Below are positions 1-10,788 of a stretch of DNA of 64,000 nucleotides, piece after piece. The stretch spans positions 2,605,915 to 2,669,914 of the forward strand of contig NZ_CAKLDI010000001.1 of NCBI RefSeq assembly GCF_921293875.1. The letters are read 5' to 3'. Position 1 is the first letter of the stretch; each line of letters begins with the position of its first letter. The translations under genes and the position numbers were made by a program. The stretch comes from Vibrio stylophorae (GTDB lineage: Bacteria; Pseudomonadota; Gammaproteobacteria; Enterobacterales; Vibrionaceae). The notes under the pieces were generated by a model. It worked only from the letters and a program-made list of their open reading frames with translations, was not told the DNA's origin and ran no database searches.

Positions 1-183
<183 letters not shown>

Positions 184-192
184 CTAGAAACG

Positions 193-588
<396 letters not shown>

Positions 589-599
589 CTATACCCCGA

Positions 600-956
600 T
601 TATTTCTTGATCGGCTTACGCGGACCCTTACGGGTGCGAGCATTGGTTTTAGTACGTTGACCACGTACCGGCAGACTGCGACGGTGACGTAGACCACGGA
701 AACAGCCAAGGTCCAAAAGACGCTTGATGTTCATGGATACTTCACGACGTAGGTCGCCTTCTACAGTGTACTTGGCAACACCATCACGCAGAATATCAAT
801 CTGCTCTTCACTTAGTTCACTGATCTTAGTGCTTTCAGCAATACCCGACTCAGCTAGAATAGCTTTTGAACGAGTTTTACCGATACCGTAGATCGCAGTA
901 AGTGCGATTACAGCATGCTTATGATCAGGAATGTTAATGCCTGCTATACGGGCCAC
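600..956 (-). CDS. rpsM: 30S ribosomal protein S13 (uS13), GTG start
   Basis: S13 sits in the 30S head, bridges to the 50S subunit and reaches the P-site tRNA with its basic C-terminal tail (here KGPRKPIKK). The 118-residue length is normal. Translation begins at a GTG codon (954-956) preceded by an AGGAG-like sequence. A GTG start is also what the E. coli alpha operon pseudoknot uses, so the S4-controlled initiation site appears conserved. It is the first gene of the alpha operon, 153 nt after rpmJ. Confidence 0.98.
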   Translation of the reverse strand: MARIAGINIPDHKHAVIALTAIYGIGKTRSKAILAESGIAESTKISELSEEQIDILRDGVAKYTVEGDLRREVSMNIKRLLDLGCFRGLRHRRSLPVRGQRTKTNARTRKGPRKPIKK

Positions 957-1050
957 TATTCACTCCTAGTACTTATCAGAAGAAACCGCAGCAAAGCCCG
1001 TTTAGGATACGCTGCGGCTATACCACTTCTATGCATACGCAAAAGGTGGG
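957..1050 (-). promoter_or_regulatory. Alpha operon leader, probable S4-responsive translational control region
   Basis: This is the mRNA leader between the mapped promoter elements and the GTG of rpsM. In E. coli the same stretch plus the first rpsM codons folds into a nested pseudoknot that S4 binds to trap the 30S subunit. Here a GC-rich CCGCAGCG is followed by the complementary segment GCTGCGG about 20 nt later, next to the Shine-Dalgarno sequence. The pseudoknot itself is inferred, not demonstrated from the sequence. Confidence 0.6.
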
Positions 1051-1056
1051 TTGGCT

Positions 1057-1085
1057 AATCTAGCCAACCTGCCTATATATTGCAA
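1057..1085 (-). promoter_or_regulatory. Alpha operon promoter
   Basis: On the minus strand there is a TTGCAA -35 element (1080-1085), a 17 bp spacer and a TAGATT -10 element (1057-1062). The surrounding GGCTAGATTAGCC context is, as I recall it, the same as in the E. coli alpha promoter. Transcription would start near 1050 and read rpsM-rpsK-rpsD. Confidence 0.8.
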
Positions 1086-1109
1086 GAAAAATTTCTGCTT
1101 AACCTGCGA

Positions 1110-1223
1110 TTAGCCTTGACGCTGCTTGTGCTTAGGCTCGCTGCAAATTACGCGCACAACACCGTTGCGCTTGATAATTTTACAGTTACGGCAGATTTTC
1201 TTAACGGAAGCACGAACTTTCAT
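1110..1223 (-). CDS. rpmJ: 50S ribosomal protein L36 (bL36), zinc-binding form
   Basis: This 37-residue gene lies between secY and the alpha promoter. The product starts [15 protein letters not shown] and ends [10 protein letters not shown]11, C14, C27 and H32 are the zinc ribbon ligands of the zinc-requiring L36 type, which sits near the peptidyl transferase region of 23S rRNA. It starts 24 nt after secY ends and is the last gene of the spc operon, as in enterobacteria. Confidence 0.97.
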   Translation of the reverse strand: MKVRASVKKICRNCKIIKRNGVVRVICSEPKHKQRQG

Positions 1224-1247
1224 TGCCAAACTCCGTAATGGGTAACC

Positions 1248-2579
1248 TTAACGGCCGTAGCCTTTAAGATTAGCCTTTTTCAAAACAGACTCGTATTGGT
1301 GCGACATCAGATGTGTCTGCACTTGAGCCATAAAGTCCATGATTACGACTACTACAATCAGTAGCGACGTTCCGCCAAAGTAGAACTGAACGTCCCACGC
1401 AATCATCATAAACTCAGGGATCAAACACACGAATGTAATGTAAAGTGCACCAACCAAAGTTAGGCGGGTCATCACTTTATCGATGTACTTCGAGGTCTGC
1501 TCACCCGGGCGAATACCTGGAATAAATGCACCAGACTTCTTCAAATTATCTGCTGTTTCACGTGGGTTGAAAACCAACGCTGTATAGAAGAAGCAGAAGA
1601 AGATGATCGCTGCTGCGTAAAGTAGTACATACAAAGGCTGACCAGGGCTGAGTGCCAATGACACATCAGTCAACCAACCAAATGCCCCTTGCCCGTTCTG
1701 ACCGAACCATTGCGACAAAGTCGCAGGGAAAAGGATAATACTTGACGCAAAAATTGCTGGAATTACGCCTGCCATATTAATTTTCAATGGCAAATGTGTG
1801 CTCTGTGCAGCAAAAACCTGACGGCCTTGCTGACGTTTTGCGTAGTTTACAACGATACGACGTTGGCCACGCTCGACATACACAACAAACGCAACAACGG
1901 CAATTGCAATCACACCAATCAACAACATTTGAAGAACGGACATCTGTCCTTGGCTTGTTTGCTGTATGGTCTGTCCAATAGCCGGTAGCAATCCGGCAGC
2001 GATACCTGCGAAGATAATCAACGAGATACCGTTACCAATGCCACGTTCGGTAATTTGCTCACCTAACCACATCAGGAACATGGTACCAGTAACCAAGCTC
2101 ACCACTGCTGTCAGATAAAAACCAAAGCCGGTATAAACGACTAGGTTATCTGCCATTGATGGCAATGCTGTGGCAATACCGATTGCCTGAAAGGTTCCGA
2201 GAAACAAAGTGCCCCAGCGGGTGTACTGGCTAATCTTACGACGACCTGATTCACCCTCTTTCTTCAACTCAGCTAATGCTGGATGAACGACCGTGAGCAG
2301 CTGGATGATGATCGATGCCGAAATGTACGGCATGATCCCCAACGCAAAGATCGAAGCACGAGACAGAGCACCACCAGAGAACATGTTAAACATTTCAATG
2401 ATGGTACCCTGGTTTCTAGCCATTAGGTCAGCGAGGACAGCAGCATCAATGCCAGGTAGCGGCACAAAAGAGCCTGCACGGAATACCAATAGTGCCCCAA
2501 ATACAAAAAGTAATCGGCGCTTTAGTTCCGATAGTCCATTCTGCGCACTGCTAAAATTATTTCCTGGTTGTTTAGCCAT
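1248..2579 (-). CDS. secY: Preprotein translocase channel subunit SecY
   Basis: SecY is the protein-conducting channel of the SecYEG translocon in the inner membrane, working with SecA or the ribosome. The 443-residue product has ten hydrophobic segments. The first membrane helix (about residues 22-42) is followed by the plug region around [13 protein letters not shown], and large cytosolic loops carry [12 protein letters not shown] and the late [22 protein letters not shown] motif that docks SecA and ribosomes. It is 20 nt after rplO in the spc operon, the only membrane protein gene of the ribosomal block. Confidence 0.98.
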   Translation of the reverse strand: MAKQPGNNFSSAQNGLSELKRRLLFVFGALLVFRAGSFVPLPGIDAAVLADLMARNQGTIIEMFNMFSGGALSRASIFALGIMPYISASIIIQLLTVVHPALAELKKEGESGRRKISQYTRWGTLFLGTFQAIGIATALPSMADNLVVYTGFGFYLTAVVSLVTGTMFLMWLGEQITERGIGNGISLIIFAGIAAGLLPAIGQTIQQTSQGQMSVLQMLLIGVIAIAVVAFVVYVERGQRRIVVNYAKRQQGRQVFAAQSTHLPLKINMAGVIPAIFASSIILFPATLSQWFGQNGQGAFGWLTDVSLALSPGQPLYVLLYAAAIIFFCFFYTALVFNPRETADNLKKSGAFIPGIRPGEQTSKYIDKVMTRLTLVGALYITFVCLIPEFMMIAWDVQFYFGGTSLLIVVVVIMDFMAQVQTHLMSHQYESVLKKANLKGYGR

Positions 2580-2599
2580 CTGTACCTCTTCCCCGAGGA

Positions 2600-3034
2600 T
2601 TATTCCTCGATCTTACCGCCTGCAGCTTCGATTGCAGCTTTCGCGCCTTTAGTTACGCGAATACCTTTAACAGTGACAGCACGGTTGATTTCACCTGAAA
2701 GAACAATCTTAACAAATTCGATGTTCTTAGTGATTACATTCGCTGCTTTCAAGCTGTTAATGTCGACCAGATCACCTTCCACCTTCGCTAGCTCAGCTAG
2801 ACGAACTTCAGCAGACACTAGGCTCTTACGAGAAGTGAAACCGAATTTAGGTAGACGTTGTTTCAATGGCATTTGACCGCCTTCGAAACCTGGACGTACT
2901 GAACCGCCAGAACGAGACTTCTGACCTTTGTGACCACGGCCACCAGTTTTACCAAGGCCAGAACCGATACCACGACCCAAGCGCTTTTTGCTGTGCTTAG
3001 CACCAGCTGCTGGTGATAGAGTATTCAAACGCAT
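2600..3034 (-). CDS. rplO: 50S ribosomal protein L15 (uL15)
   Basis: L15 binds 23S rRNA late in 50S assembly. The 144-residue product starts [18 protein letters not shown] and has the long Gly/Arg/Lys-rich extension [18 protein letters not shown] that threads into rRNA, followed by a compact C-terminal domain. It begins 5 nt after rpmD, consistent with coupled translation. Confidence 0.98.
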   Translation of the reverse strand: MRLNTLSPAAGAKHSKKRLGRGIGSGLGKTGGRGHKGQKSRSGGSVRPGFEGGQMPLKQRLPKFGFTSRKSLVSAEVRLAELAKVEGDLVDINSLKAANVITKNIEFVKIVLSGEINRAVTVKGIRVTKGAKAAIEAAGGKIEE

Positions 3035-3039
3035 TCTGA

Positions 3040-3219
3040 TTACTCCTCAACTTTAACCATGTAGTAAACTGTGTTGATCATGCCGCGTACGCAAGCAGTA
3101 TCTTCAAGTTCTACAGTGTGGTTGATGCGACGAAGGCCTAGGCCACGTAGTGTAGCTTTATGCTTCGGCAAACGACCGATAGAGCTACGCGTTTGCGTTA
3201 CTTTGATAGTCTTAGCCAT
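3040..3219 (-). CDS. rpmD: 50S ribosomal protein L30 (uL30)
   Basis: This is a 59-residue protein. The reading frame begins [17 protein letters not shown] and ends YYMVKVEE, which is the short bacterial L30. Five nucleotides separate it from rpsE upstream and from rplO downstream, so the three genes are probably translationally coupled in the spc operon. Confidence 0.97.
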   Translation of the reverse strand: MAKTIKVTQTRSSIGRLPKHKATLRGLGLRRINHTVELEDTACVRGMINTVYYMVKVEE

Positions 3220-3224
3220 GTCAA

Positions 3225-3731
3225 TTACCCCAGAATATCTTTAACAGGAAGGCCGCGCTTAGCTGCAACCATTTCTGGAGATTTAACACCACCCAGCGCA
3301 TCGATTGTTGCACGCACGATGTTGATTGGGTTGGTTGAGCCGTATGCTTTCGCTAGAACGTTGCGAACACCCACAACTTCTAGAACTGCACGCATCGCAC
3401 CACCGGCGATGATACCTGTACCTTCAGAAGCAGGCTGCATGTACACTTTAGAACCAGTGTGACGGCCTTTAACTGCGTGGTGCAGAGTACCTTCGTTAAG
3501 CGCAACAGTAATCATGTTACGGCGCGCTTTTTCCATTGATTTTTGAATCGCAGCAGGTACTTCACGGGCTTTACCGTAACCGAAACCTACGCGACCATTA
3601 CCATCACCAACTACTGTTAGTGCGGTGAAGCTGAAGATGCGACCGCCTTTAACCGTTTTAGAAACACGGTTAACAGCGATTAGCTTTTCATTCAGATCAG
3701 ATTGTTGCTGCTGTTGTTTTTCGTTAGCCAT
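3225..3731 (-). CDS. rpsE: 30S ribosomal protein S5 (uS5) with a glutamine-rich N-terminus
   Basis: S5 lines the mRNA entry channel with S3 and S4 and influences decoding accuracy. The 168-residue product has the double-stranded-RNA-binding-like N-domain ([18 protein letters not shown]) and the [14 protein letters not shown] loop. An oddity is a run of five glutamines at residues 6-10, directly after MANEK, where the E. coli protein has no such run. It follows rplR by 12 nt. Confidence 0.97.
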   Translation of the reverse strand: MANEKQQQQQSDLNEKLIAVNRVSKTVKGGRIFSFTALTVVGDGNGRVGFGYGKAREVPAAIQKSMEKARRNMITVALNEGTLHHAVKGRHTGSKVYMQPASEGTGIIAGGAMRAVLEVVGVRNVLAKAYGSTNPINIVRATIDALGGVKSPEMVAAKRGLPVKDILG

Positions 3732-3743
3732 CTTCCACTCACC

Positions 3744-4097
3744 TTAGAATTTCAGACCAGCTTCACGGGCAGCTTCTGCCAGTGCAGCTACTCGGCCGTG
3801 ATATTGGAAACCTGAACGATCGAATGCAACATCAGAGATGCCTTTTTCGATGGCGCGCTCAGCAATTGCTTTACCAACTACTTTCGCTGCGTCTGCGTTA
3901 CCGGTGTACTTCACTTGCTCACGGATCGCTTTTTCTACAGTAGAAGCGCTAGCGATAACTTCTGAGCCGTTTGCCGCAATAACTTGGGCATAAACGTGAC
4001 GAGGAGTACGGTGAATCACCAAACGGGTCACGCAAAGCTCAGCAATCTTACGACGTGCACGAGTAGCACGACGGATGCGAGATGCTTTCTTATCCAT
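3744..4097 (-). CDS. rplR: 50S ribosomal protein L18 (uL18)
   Basis: L18 binds 5S rRNA together with L5 and L25 and joins it to the central protuberance. The 117-residue product begins [17 protein letters not shown], a basic flexible arm, and ends with the conserved [16 protein letters not shown] segment. It begins 9 nt after rplF in the spc operon. Length and motifs are ordinary. Confidence 0.97.
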   Translation of the reverse strand: MDKKASRIRRATRARRKIAELCVTRLVIHRTPRHVYAQVIAANGSEVIASASTVEKAIREQVKYTGNADAAKVVGKAIAERAIEKGISDVAFDRSGFQYHGRVAALAEAAREAGLKF

Positions 4098-4106
4098 AGT
4101 GTTACC

Positions 4107-4640
4107 TTACTTCTTCTTAGCTTCTTTAATACGCACGATTTCATCGGCGTAACGAACACCTTTACCTTTGTAAGGTTCAGGGCTACGGTAAGCACGAATG
4201 TCCGCTGCAACTTGACCAACTAGTTGCTTATCGATACTAGTTAGAACAATTTCGGTTTGAGTTGGACACTCAGCTTTAACACCCTCAGGTAGCTCGTGGT
4301 CTACTGGGTGTGAGAAGCCTAGGGTTAGGTTTACTGCGTTGCCTTTGATAGCAGCACGGTAACCAACACCTTTAAGAGTTAGCTTCTTAGTAAAGCCTTC
4401 GGTAACACCGATAACCATGTTGTTTACAAGTGCACGTGCAGTACCTGCTTGTGCATTTGCTTTAACAACACCTTCGCGAGGTGCGAATGTAACAGCGTTA
4501 TCTTCTAGGCTTAGTTCTACCGCTTCGTTGATAACACGAGCTAGTTCGCCCTTGCTACCTTTTACGGTGATTTCCTGACCGTTTAGTTTCACCTCTACGC
4601 CGGCAGGAATTACTACAGGTGCTTTTGCAACACGTGACAT
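4107..4640 (-). CDS. rplF: 50S ribosomal protein L6 (uL6)
   Basis: L6 lies next to the sarcin-ricin loop and the GTPase factor-binding site. The 177-residue product shows the two repeated alpha/beta domains of the family. The second domain carries the conserved [14 protein letters not shown] rRNA-binding motif near residue 155. Ten nucleotides separate it from rpsH upstream. No anomaly was noted. Confidence 0.98.
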   Translation of the reverse strand: MSRVAKAPVVIPAGVEVKLNGQEITVKGSKGELARVINEAVELSLEDNAVTFAPREGVVKANAQAGTARALVNNMVIGVTEGFTKKLTLKGVGYRAAIKGNAVNLTLGFSHPVDHELPEGVKAECPTQTEIVLTSIDKQLVGQVAADIRAYRSPEPYKGKGVRYADEIVRIKEAKKK

Positions 4641-4650
4641 ATCCTACTCC

Positions 4651-5043
4651 TTACGCTACGTAGCAGATGATTTCGCCACCAAGGCCCGCTTGGCGAGCGG
4701 CGCGATCAGTCATCAAGCCTTTAGAGGTTGATACCACAGCAATACCAAGACCACCCATCACTGATGGTAGCGCATCTTTTTTCTTGTAGATGCGTAGACC
4801 AGGACGGCTAACACGTTGGATTTGCTCGATAACAGGTTTAGCTTCGAAGTACTTAAGGGTAACTTCTAGCTCTTTTTTAGCTTCGCCAATTACTGCGTAA
4901 TCAGCGACATAACCTTCTTCTTTAAGCAGCTGTGCAATTGCAACTTTTAGCTTGGAAGAAGGCATTTTAACAGCAACTTTATTCGCTGCCTGACCGTTGC
5001 GAACGCGGGTCAGCATATCCGCGATAGGATCTTGCATGCTCAT
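4651..5043 (-). CDS. rpsH: 30S ribosomal protein S8 (uS8)
   Basis: S8 nucleates the central domain of 16S rRNA and in E. coli represses spc translation by binding the mRNA around the start of rplE. The 130-residue product begins [18 protein letters not shown] and ends with the [13 protein letters not shown] segment that contacts helix 21. It follows rpsN by 33 nt. Whether an S8 site exists at rplE here was not established by reading alone. Confidence 0.98.
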   Translation of the reverse strand: MSMQDPIADMLTRVRNGQAANKVAVKMPSSKLKVAIAQLLKEEGYVADYAVIGEAKKELEVTLKYFEAKPVIEQIQRVSRPGLRIYKKKDALPSVMGGLGIAVVSTSKGLMTDRAARQAGLGGEIICYVA

Positions 5044-5076
5044 AAGTGTTTAACTCCCGTGATACTTAGTTGGCGA

Positions 5077-5382
5077 TTACCAGCTAGCCTTGCGTAGGCC
5101 CGGAATCTCGCCTTTCATGCAAGCTTCACGAACTTTAATACGACACAGACCAAACTTACGTAGATAACCGTGTGGACGACCAGTCTGGTTACAGCGGTTA
5201 CGCTGACGACTTGGACTTGAATCACGTGGTAGAGTCTGCAACTTAAGAACAGCGTCCCAACGCTCTTCGTCAGATGCGTTCACGTTGCTGATGATTGCTT
5301 TTAGCGACATACGCTTTTCAGCGAATTTAGCTACTAGCTTCGCGCGCTTTACTTCGCGCGCCTTCATTGATTCTTTAGCCAT
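5077..5382 (-). CDS. rpsN: 30S ribosomal protein S14 (uS14), zinc-free form
   Basis: S14 is in the 30S head near S3 and S10. The 101-residue product is the long bacterial form without a CxxC zinc knuckle, starting [16 protein letters not shown] and ending [10 protein letters not shown]. It has the [16 protein letters not shown] segment typical of the family. It lies 17 nt after rplE. The length matches the family, so no second paralogue has to be assumed. Confidence 0.97.
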   Translation of the reverse strand: MAKESMKAREVKRAKLVAKFAEKRMSLKAIISNVNASDEERWDAVLKLQTLPRDSSPSRQRNRCNQTGRPHGYLRKFGLCRIKVREACMKGEIPGLRKASW

Positions 5383-5399
5383 AACAGTAACCCTTAACC

Positions 5400-5939
5400 T
5401 TACTTACGAAATGGGAAGTTAAAGGCAGCCAGCAGAGCTTGACCTTCCTCATCTGAAGACGCAGTAGTGGTGATAGTAATATCAAGACCACGGATGCGAT
5501 CGACTTTATCGTAGTCGATTTCAGGGAAGATGATCTGCTCGCGAACGCCCATGCTGTAGTTACCACGACCATCGAAAGACTTGTCGCTTAGACCGCGGAA
5601 GTCACGAATACGAGGAACAGCAATTGAAATTAGACGCTCAAAGAAATCCCACATACGCTCGCCACGTAGGGTTACTTTACAGCCAATAGGGTAGCCCTCA
5701 CGAATCTTAAAGCCAGCAACAGACTTGCGAGCTTTGGTGATCAATGGTTTTTGACCAGAGATCGCTGTCATATCAAGAACAGCATTTTCCAAAAGCTTTT
5801 TGTCGTTGATCGCTTCGCCGACACCCATGTTCAGGGTAATCTTCTCGATTCTTGGGACTTGCATGACGCTATTGTAACCGAACTGCTTAGCAAGCTCAGG
5901 AACCACAGACTCTTTGTAGAAATCATGCAGTTTCGCCAT
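5400..5939 (-). CDS. rplE: 50S ribosomal protein L5 (uL5)
   Basis: L5 binds 5S rRNA and the P-site tRNA elbow in the central protuberance. The 179-residue product starts [16 protein letters not shown] and shows the conserved [18 protein letters not shown] segment and the [10 protein letters not shown] strand near the C-terminus. It sits 15 nt after rplX. In E. coli its start region is the S8 repressor target for the distal spc genes. Confidence 0.98.
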   Translation of the reverse strand: MAKLHDFYKESVVPELAKQFGYNSVMQVPRIEKITLNMGVGEAINDKKLLENAVLDMTAISGQKPLITKARKSVAGFKIREGYPIGCKVTLRGERMWDFFERLISIAVPRIRDFRGLSDKSFDGRGNYSMGVREQIIFPEIDYDKVDRIRGLDITITTTASSDEEGQALLAAFNFPFRK

Positions 5940-5954
5940 AGTACTACTCCAAAA

Positions 5955-6269
5955 TTACTTGATAGTTTCGCTATTAGACTTGAAGAAACGAACTTTTTTG
6001 CCGTCTTCAAATCGGAAGCCTACACGGTCTGCTTTACCAGTAGTCGCGTTGAAGATAGCTACGTTAGAAACGTCAAGAGCGGCTTCTTTTTCTACGATGC
6101 CACCTTGGATACCCATTGCTGGAACAGGTTTCTGGTGTTTCTTAACTAGGTTAATACCTTCAACGATAACTTTACCGGTCGCTAGGACCTTAGTTACTTT
6201 ACCGCGTTTGCCAGTGTCTTTACCTGCAATTACGATAACTTCGTCGTTACGACGGATTTTAGCTGCCAT
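5955..6269 (-). CDS. rplX: 50S ribosomal protein L24 (uL24)
   Basis: L24 is one of the two initiators of 50S assembly and sits near the exit tunnel. The 104-residue product carries the KOW motif ([19 protein letters not shown], residues 7-25) and the NLVKKHQKP loop. It follows rplN by 12 nt. Length and order are those of the normal spc operon. Confidence 0.98.
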   Translation of the reverse strand: MAAKIRRNDEVIVIAGKDTGKRGKVTKVLATGKVIVEGINLVKKHQKPVPAMGIQGGIVEKEAALDVSNVAIFNATTGKADRVGFRFEDGKKVRFFKSNSETIK

Positions 6270-6281
6270 TTTTCTCGCTCC

Positions 6282-6650
6282 TTACAGTACTTCTGGTGCC
6301 AAAGAAACGATCTTCATGAACTCATTACGTAGTTCACGCGTCACTGGACCAAAGATACGTGTACCGATCGGTTGCTCTGTAGTGTTATTCAACAATACGC
6401 AAGCGTTGCGATCGAAGCGAATGACAGAGCCGTCAGGACGACGAACGCCTTTACGAGTGCGCACTACAACCGCCTTAAGTACATCACCTTTTTTCACTTT
6501 ACCGCGTGGAATTGCTTCTTTAACGGTAACTTTGATGATGTCGCCAACATGGGCGTAACGGCGGTGAGAGCCACCCAGAACCTTAATACACATTACGCTG
6601 CGCGCGCCGGAGTTATCCGCTGCGTCCAGCCTACTTTGCATTTGGATCAT
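6282..6650 (-). CDS. rplN: 50S ribosomal protein L14 (uL14)
   Basis: L14 takes part in the intersubunit bridge with helix 44 and is the docking site of RsfS. The product is 122 residues, starting [19 protein letters not shown] and ending [13 protein letters not shown]. It is the first gene of the spc operon and is preceded by GCGGAGCAC before the ATG, the same leader end as in E. coli as I recall it. A promoter and the S10 terminator occupy the 160 nt upstream. Confidence 0.98.
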   Translation of the reverse strand: MIQMQSRLDAADNSGARSVMCIKVLGGSHRRYAHVGDIIKVTVKEAIPRGKVKKGDVLKAVVVRTRKGVRRPDGSVIRFDRNACVLLNNTTEQPIGTRIFGPVTRELRNEFMKIVSLAPEVL

Positions 6651-6719
6651 TTTAGTGCTCCGCTTAGTTTTACATCTAGACCCATCTCGGGTCGGGCTGC
6701 CTTATTACAAGGGCGGCGA

Positions 6720-6728
6720 ATAATAACA
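6720..6728 (-). promoter_or_regulatory. spc operon promoter (extended -10)
   Basis: The minus strand reads TGTTATTAT, an extended -10 (TG-n-TATTAT), followed by TCGCCGCCC. Just upstream is TTTTTGTCTACCCAT, and the whole block matches the E. coli spc promoter context as I remember it. No good -35 is present at the usual distance, in line with an extended -10 promoter. It lies between the S10 terminator and rplN and lets spc be transcribed separately. Confidence 0.7.
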
Positions 6729-6749
6729 CTATTTTTGTGAGATGGGTAG

Positions 6750-6779
6750 ACAAAAATAAGCGGCCTTTTAAGGCCGCTT
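6750..6779 (-). terminator. Rho-independent terminator ending the S10 operon
   Basis: Minus-strand stem AAGCGGCCTT / AAGGCCGCTT (6758-6779) with a 2-nt loop is followed by ATTTTTGT. It stands 31 nt after the rpsQ stop and directly before the spc promoter, so S10 and spc messages are separated here. Confidence 0.85.
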
Positions 6780-6810
6780 ATCACTTTTATTGAAAAAACT
6801 TCGGTATCAA

Positions 6811-7065
6811 TTAGATACGTGCTTTTTCAACAACCTTAACCAATGTGAAAGACTTAGTCTTAGACAGTGGACGACACTCTGCGATTTCAACTAGGTCGCC
6901 TAGGCCACACTCGTTGTTCTCGTCATGAGCATGCAATTTGGTCGTACGCTTGATGTACTTACCGTAAAGAGGGTGTTTCACCTTACGCTCAATTGCAACA
7001 GTGATAGACTTGTCCATCTTGTCGCTAATTACTCGACCTTGCAAAGTACGAATAGTTTCGCTCAT
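6811..7065 (-). CDS. rpsQ: 30S ribosomal protein S17 (uS17)
   Basis: S17 binds the 5' domain of 16S rRNA early in assembly. The 84-residue OB-fold protein starts [20 protein letters not shown] and has the [19 protein letters not shown] loop. Its ATG shares one base with the stop of rpmC (TAATG), showing coupled translation. It is the last gene of the S10 operon and is followed by a terminator. Confidence 0.97.
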   Translation of the reverse strand: MSETIRTLQGRVISDKMDKSITVAIERKVKHPLYGKYIKRTTKLHAHDENNECGLGDLVEIAECRPLSKTKSFTLVKVVEKARI

Positions 7066-7256
7066 TATGCACCAGCCTTCTGTTTCAGAACGGTTTTAAC
7101 ACGCGCAATGTCACGACGCACAGTCTTCAGCGTGTGAGTTTGCTGAAGCTGACCAGTAGCAACTTGCATACGCAAGTTGAACTGTTCACGTAGAAGATTC
7201 AACAATTCAGCGTTCAAATCTTCAACGCTTTTTTCACGAAGCTCTTGTGCTTTCAT
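7065..7256 (-). CDS. rpmC: 50S ribosomal protein L29 (uL29)
   Basis: L29 lies at the tunnel exit beside L23, near where trigger factor and SRP dock. The 63-residue helical hairpin starts [20 protein letters not shown] chose the ATG at 7254-7256 over the in-frame GTG one codon upstream because it overlaps the rplP stop in the usual TGATG arrangement and gives the family start. Its stop overlaps the rpsQ start by one base. Confidence 0.96.
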   Translation of the reverse strand: MKAQELREKSVEDLNAELLNLLREQFNLRMQVATGQLQQTHTLKTVRRDIARVKTVLKQKAGA

Positions 7257-7666
7257 CACATTACCGCCTTAGTTACGAAAGTAGTTTTGATAGGTAGCTT
7301 ACGTGCAGCAAGATCAAATGCTTCACGAGCCAACGCTTCAGAAACGCCATTCATTTCATAAAGAACTTTACCTGGCTGGATCTGAGCTACCCAATACTCA
7401 ACGTTACCTTTACCTTTACCTTGACGAACTTCCAAAGGCTTACCAGTAATTGGTTTGTCAGGGAAGATACGAATCCAGATTTGGCCTTGACGTTTAATGT
7501 GACGAGTCATAGCACGACGAGCCGCTTCAATTTGGCGCGCAGTGATACGACCGCGACCCACTGCTTTAAGACCGAATTCGCCGAAGCTTACTTCAGTACC
7601 CTTAGCAAGACCGCGGTTACGGCCTTTATGAGTCTTACGGAACTTAGTACGTTTAGGTTGCAGCAT
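7256..7666 (-). CDS. rplP: 50S ribosomal protein L16 (uL16)
   Basis: L16 organises the A-site region of the peptidyl transferase centre. The 136-residue product begins [19 protein letters not shown] and has the family core [18 protein letters not shown] and the [12 protein letters not shown] loop. It follows rpsC by 11 nt and overlaps rpmC by one base. Nothing unusual is visible. Confidence 0.98.
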   Translation of the reverse strand: MLQPKRTKFRKTHKGRNRGLAKGTEVSFGEFGLKAVGRGRITARQIEAARRAMTRHIKRQGQIWIRIFPDKPITGKPLEVRQGKGKGNVEYWVAQIQPGKVLYEMNGVSEALAREAFDLAARKLPIKTTFVTKAVM

Positions 7667-7677
7667 CGCTAGACTCC

Positions 7678-8367
7678 TTATTTACGGCCTTTACGCTGCT
7701 TCTTAGGCTTGTCAGCCTTTTGCTCTTCAACTGGCATACCACCTAGAACTTCACCTTTGAAGATCCAAACTTTAATACCAATTACACCATAAGTGGTGTG
7801 AGCTTCAGAAGTTGCGTAATCAATGTCAGCACGAAGTGTGTGTAGTGGAACACGACCTTCGCGATACCATTCGGTACGAGCAATTTCAGCACCGCCAAGA
7901 CGGCCGCTTACTTCTACTTTGATACCTTGCGCGCCTAGACGCATTGCGTTTTGTACTGCACGTTTCATTGCACGGCGGAACATTACGCGACGCTCTAGTT
8001 GAGAAGCGATACTGTCAGCAACTAGTTTGCCGTCCAGTTCAGGCTTACGTACTTCAGAAATATTGATCTGAGCTGGAACGCCCGCGATCTTAGATACTGC
8101 AGTACGTAGTTTCTCTACGTCTTCGCCTTTCTTACCGATAACGATACCAGGACGAGCAGTGTGAATAGTCACACGGATGCTCTTAGCTGGACGCTCGATA
8201 ACAATGCGAGATACTGATGCTTTGCTCAATTCCTTAGTAAGGAATTGACGTACTTTATAATCGCCGTCTAGGTTGTCAGCGAAATCTTGGCTATTAGCAA
8301 ACCAAGTAGCATTCCATGGCTTAACGATGCCAAGACGAATACCATTAGGATGTACTTTTTGACCCAT
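7678..8367 (-). CDS. rpsC: 30S ribosomal protein S3 (uS3)
   Basis: S3 forms the mRNA entry pore in the 30S head and contributes to helicase activity of the ribosome. The 229-residue product has an N-terminal KH domain with the [11 protein letters not shown] motif (about residues 78-88), then the C-terminal S3 domain and a lysine-rich tail ending [10 protein letters not shown]. It lies 19 nt after rplV. Confidence 0.98.
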   Translation of the reverse strand: MGQKVHPNGIRLGIVKPWNATWFANSQDFADNLDGDYKVRQFLTKELSKASVSRIVIERPAKSIRVTIHTARPGIVIGKKGEDVEKLRTAVSKIAGVPAQINISEVRKPELDGKLVADSIASQLERRVMFRRAMKRAVQNAMRLGAQGIKVEVSGRLGGAEIARTEWYREGRVPLHTLRADIDYATSEAHTTYGVIGIKVWIFKGEVLGGMPVEEQKADKPKKQRKGRK

Positions 8368-8386
8368 TGCTTACTCTCCTAGCCTA

Positions 8387-8719
8387 TTAGCGATCAGCTA
8401 CAACAACAGTGATGTGGCTGCTGCGCTTAAGGATACGGTCGGCACGGCCTTTCGCACGAGGCATAATACGCTTCATGGTTGGACCTTCGTCAACGCAGAT
8501 CTTCGCGATACGTAGATCGTCGATGTCTGCACCCTCATTGTGCTCAGCGTTTGCGATAGCAGACTCAACAACTTTCTTCACTAGTACAGCGGCTTTTTTG
8601 TCGCTGAAAGTCAAAAGTTCTAGAGCTTGAGCTACGTTTTTGCCGCGGATTAGATCTGCAACTAGACGCGCTTTCTGCGGAGAAATGCGGGCAAAGCGAT
8701 GTTTAGCAATAGCTTCCAT
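8387..8719 (-). CDS. rplV: 50S ribosomal protein L22 (uL22)
   Basis: L22 lines the exit tunnel with a long hairpin and touches all six 23S rRNA domains. The 110-residue product starts [20 protein letters not shown] and ends in the hairpin region with [15 protein letters not shown] and HITVVVADR. The tunnel loop, where macrolide resistance deletions occur in other bacteria, looks complete. It is 10 nt after rpsS. Confidence 0.98.
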   Translation of the reverse strand: MEAIAKHRFARISPQKARLVADLIRGKNVAQALELLTFSDKKAAVLVKKVVESAIANAEHNEGADIDDLRIAKICVDEGPTMKRIMPRAKGRADRILKRSSHITVVVADR

Positions 8720-8729
8720 TATTTACCCC

Positions 8730-9011
<282 letters not shown>

Positions 9012-9028
9012 TTATCCTCTAAATTAAA

Positions 9029-9853
9029 TTACTTGTTACGACGACGTACGATGTACTTGTCGGTACGTTTGTTCTTACGGGTCTTGAAGCCTTTAGTTGG
9101 CATACCCCAAGGAGATACTGGGTGACGGCCACCAGAAGTACGACCTTCACCACCACCGTGTGGGTGGTCTACTGGGTTCATTACCACACCGCGAACGGTA
9201 GGACGAACACCACGCCAGCGGCTAGCACCAGCTTTACCCAGTTCACGTAGCATGTGCTCTGAGTTACCAACCTCACCGATAGTCGCACGACCTTCAGCAA
9301 GAACTTTACGCATTTCGCCTGAACGTAGACGTACAGTTACATATGCGCCATCGCGAGCGATGATTTGTGCATAAGCACCTGCAGAACGAGCGATCTGAGC
9401 ACCTTTACCAGGTTTCAGTTCAACGTTGTGCACAGTCGAACCAACTGGGATGTTGCGCATTGGTAGGGCGTTACCTACTTTGATTGCTGCATCTTCACCA
9501 GATTGGATCATGTCACCAGCAGTTAGGCCTTTTGGTGCAATGATGTAACGACGCTCACCGTCTTTGTAAAGAACCAAAGCGATGTTTGCGCTACGGTTTG
9601 GATCGTATTCAAGACGTTCAACAACAGCTGGGATGCCGTCTTTGTTACGTTTGAAGTCAACCAAACGGTAGTGTTGCTTGTGGCCACCACCGATGTGACG
9701 AACAGTGATACGACCCTTGTTGTTACGACCACCAGTTTTAGAGTTTTTCTCTAGAAGTGGTGCGTAAGGCTTGCCCTTGTGCAGCTCAGGGTTTACCACT
9801 TTAACTAAGTGGCGACGACCTGCAGAAGTCGGCTTACATTTTACAATAGCCAT
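9029..9853 (-). CDS. rplB: 50S ribosomal protein L2 (uL2)
   Basis: L2 is needed for subunit joining and peptidyl transfer and is among the most conserved ribosomal proteins. The 274-residue product contains the N-terminal OB domain, the SH3-like domain and the C-terminal [15 protein letters not shown] loop with the histidine studied for peptidyl transferase function. It is 17 nt after rplW. Confidence 0.99.
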   Translation of the reverse strand: MAIVKCKPTSAGRRHLVKVVNPELHKGKPYAPLLEKNSKTGGRNNKGRITVRHIGGGHKQHYRLVDFKRNKDGIPAVVERLEYDPNRSANIALVLYKDGERRYIIAPKGLTAGDMIQSGEDAAIKVGNALPMRNIPVGSTVHNVELKPGKGAQIARSAGAYAQIIARDGAYVTVRLRSGEMRKVLAEGRATIGEVGNSEHMLRELGKAGASRWRGVRPTVRGVVMNPVDHPHGGGEGRTSGGRHPVSPWGMPTKGFKTRKNKRTDKYIVRRRNK

Positions 9854-9870
9854 TCTATCTACTCCTCAGC

Positions 9871-10173
9871 CTACTCAGCGCCTTCGATAAAGTCGATGTC
9901 TTGACCTTCTTTAAGCGTTACGTATGCTTTTTTCCAGTCGCTACGACGACCTTGGCGCATACCGTGACGCTTGGTCTTACCCTTAACTACGAGGGTACGA
10001 ACAACATCAACTTCAACTTCGAATAGCTTTTCTACAGCTTTTTTGATCTCTAGTTTGGTTGCATCTTTCGCTACTTTAAACACGATAGTGTTTGTAGTTT
10101 CAGCGTTCAGAGTTGCCTTTTCAGAGATGTGCGGAGCACGTAGTACTTTCAACAAACGCTCTTCACGGATCAT
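9871..10173 (-). CDS. rplW: 50S ribosomal protein L23 (uL23)
   Basis: L23 is the main docking site for trigger factor and SRP at the tunnel exit. The 100-residue product starts [20 protein letters not shown] and includes the acidic/hydrophobic [15 protein letters not shown] stretch. Its start overlaps the end of rplD by 4 nt (ATGA type), a coupled pair. Confidence 0.97.
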   Translation of the reverse strand: MIREERLLKVLRAPHISEKATLNAETTNTIVFKVAKDATKLEIKKAVEKLFEVEVDVVRTLVVKGKTKRHGMRQGRRSDWKKAYVTLKEGQDIDFIEGAE

Positions 10174-10772
10174 GCTAGCATCTCCTCAATTTGCTTCACT
10201 GCAGCAGCAGTCATTAGCACTTTATCGAAACCGATTAGGCTAACTGGATCAATTTGAGTCGCTTCGCACGCAGCTACTTTGTATAGGTTGCGTGAAGCAA
10301 GTGCTAGGTTGTCAGCGATCTCAGTATCTACGATAAGCACTTCATCAAGCTCTAGCGCTTTAAGTTGCTTAACTAGATCTTTAGTCTTAGGAGTTTCAGC
10401 TGCAAAGCTTTCAACAACCATTAGACGCTCTTGACGAACTAGCTCAGAAAGAATGCTCTTAAGAGCACCGCGGTACATTTTTTTGTTAACTTTTTGGCTG
10501 TGATTCTGTGGTTTCGCAGCGAAAGTTACACCACCGGAGCGCCAGATTGGGCTACGGATTGTACCTGCACGAGCGCGACCAGTACCCTTCTGACGCCATG
10601 GCTTCTTACCGCCACCAGACACTTCAGAACGAGTTTTTTGCGCGCGACTACCCTGACGAGCACCAGCAGCGAATGCAACAACTACTTGGTGAACAAGTGC
10701 TTCGTTGAACTCACGGCCAAAGGTAGTTTCGGAAACAGTTAGTGCGTTCGCACCTTTTACTACCAATTCCAT
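10170..10772 (-). CDS. rplD: 50S ribosomal protein L4 (uL4), S10 operon repressor
   Basis: L4 contributes a tunnel-constriction loop and in gammaproteobacteria regulates its own operon by attenuation and translation control at the S10 leader. The 200-residue product has the long extended loop with [23 protein letters not shown] split around residues 52-74 and the [14 protein letters not shown] helix. A matching leader attenuator is visible upstream of rpsJ. It is 16 nt after rplC. Confidence 0.98.
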   Translation of the reverse strand: MELVVKGANALTVSETTFGREFNEALVHQVVVAFAAGARQGSRAQKTRSEVSGGGKKPWRQKGTGRARAGTIRSPIWRSGGVTFAAKPQNHSQKVNKKMYRGALKSILSELVRQERLMVVESFAAETPKTKDLVKQLKALELDEVLIVDTEIADNLALASRNLYKVAACEATQIDPVSLIGFDKVLMTAAAVKQIEEMLA

Positions 10773-10788
10773 TACTATCTCCTCGACG

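Noticed and set aside
5077-5382. Possible frameshift or second gene in S14 because the product is 101 residues
   Set aside because: 101 residues is the normal zinc-free bacterial S14 form, and start, middle and end are all typical.
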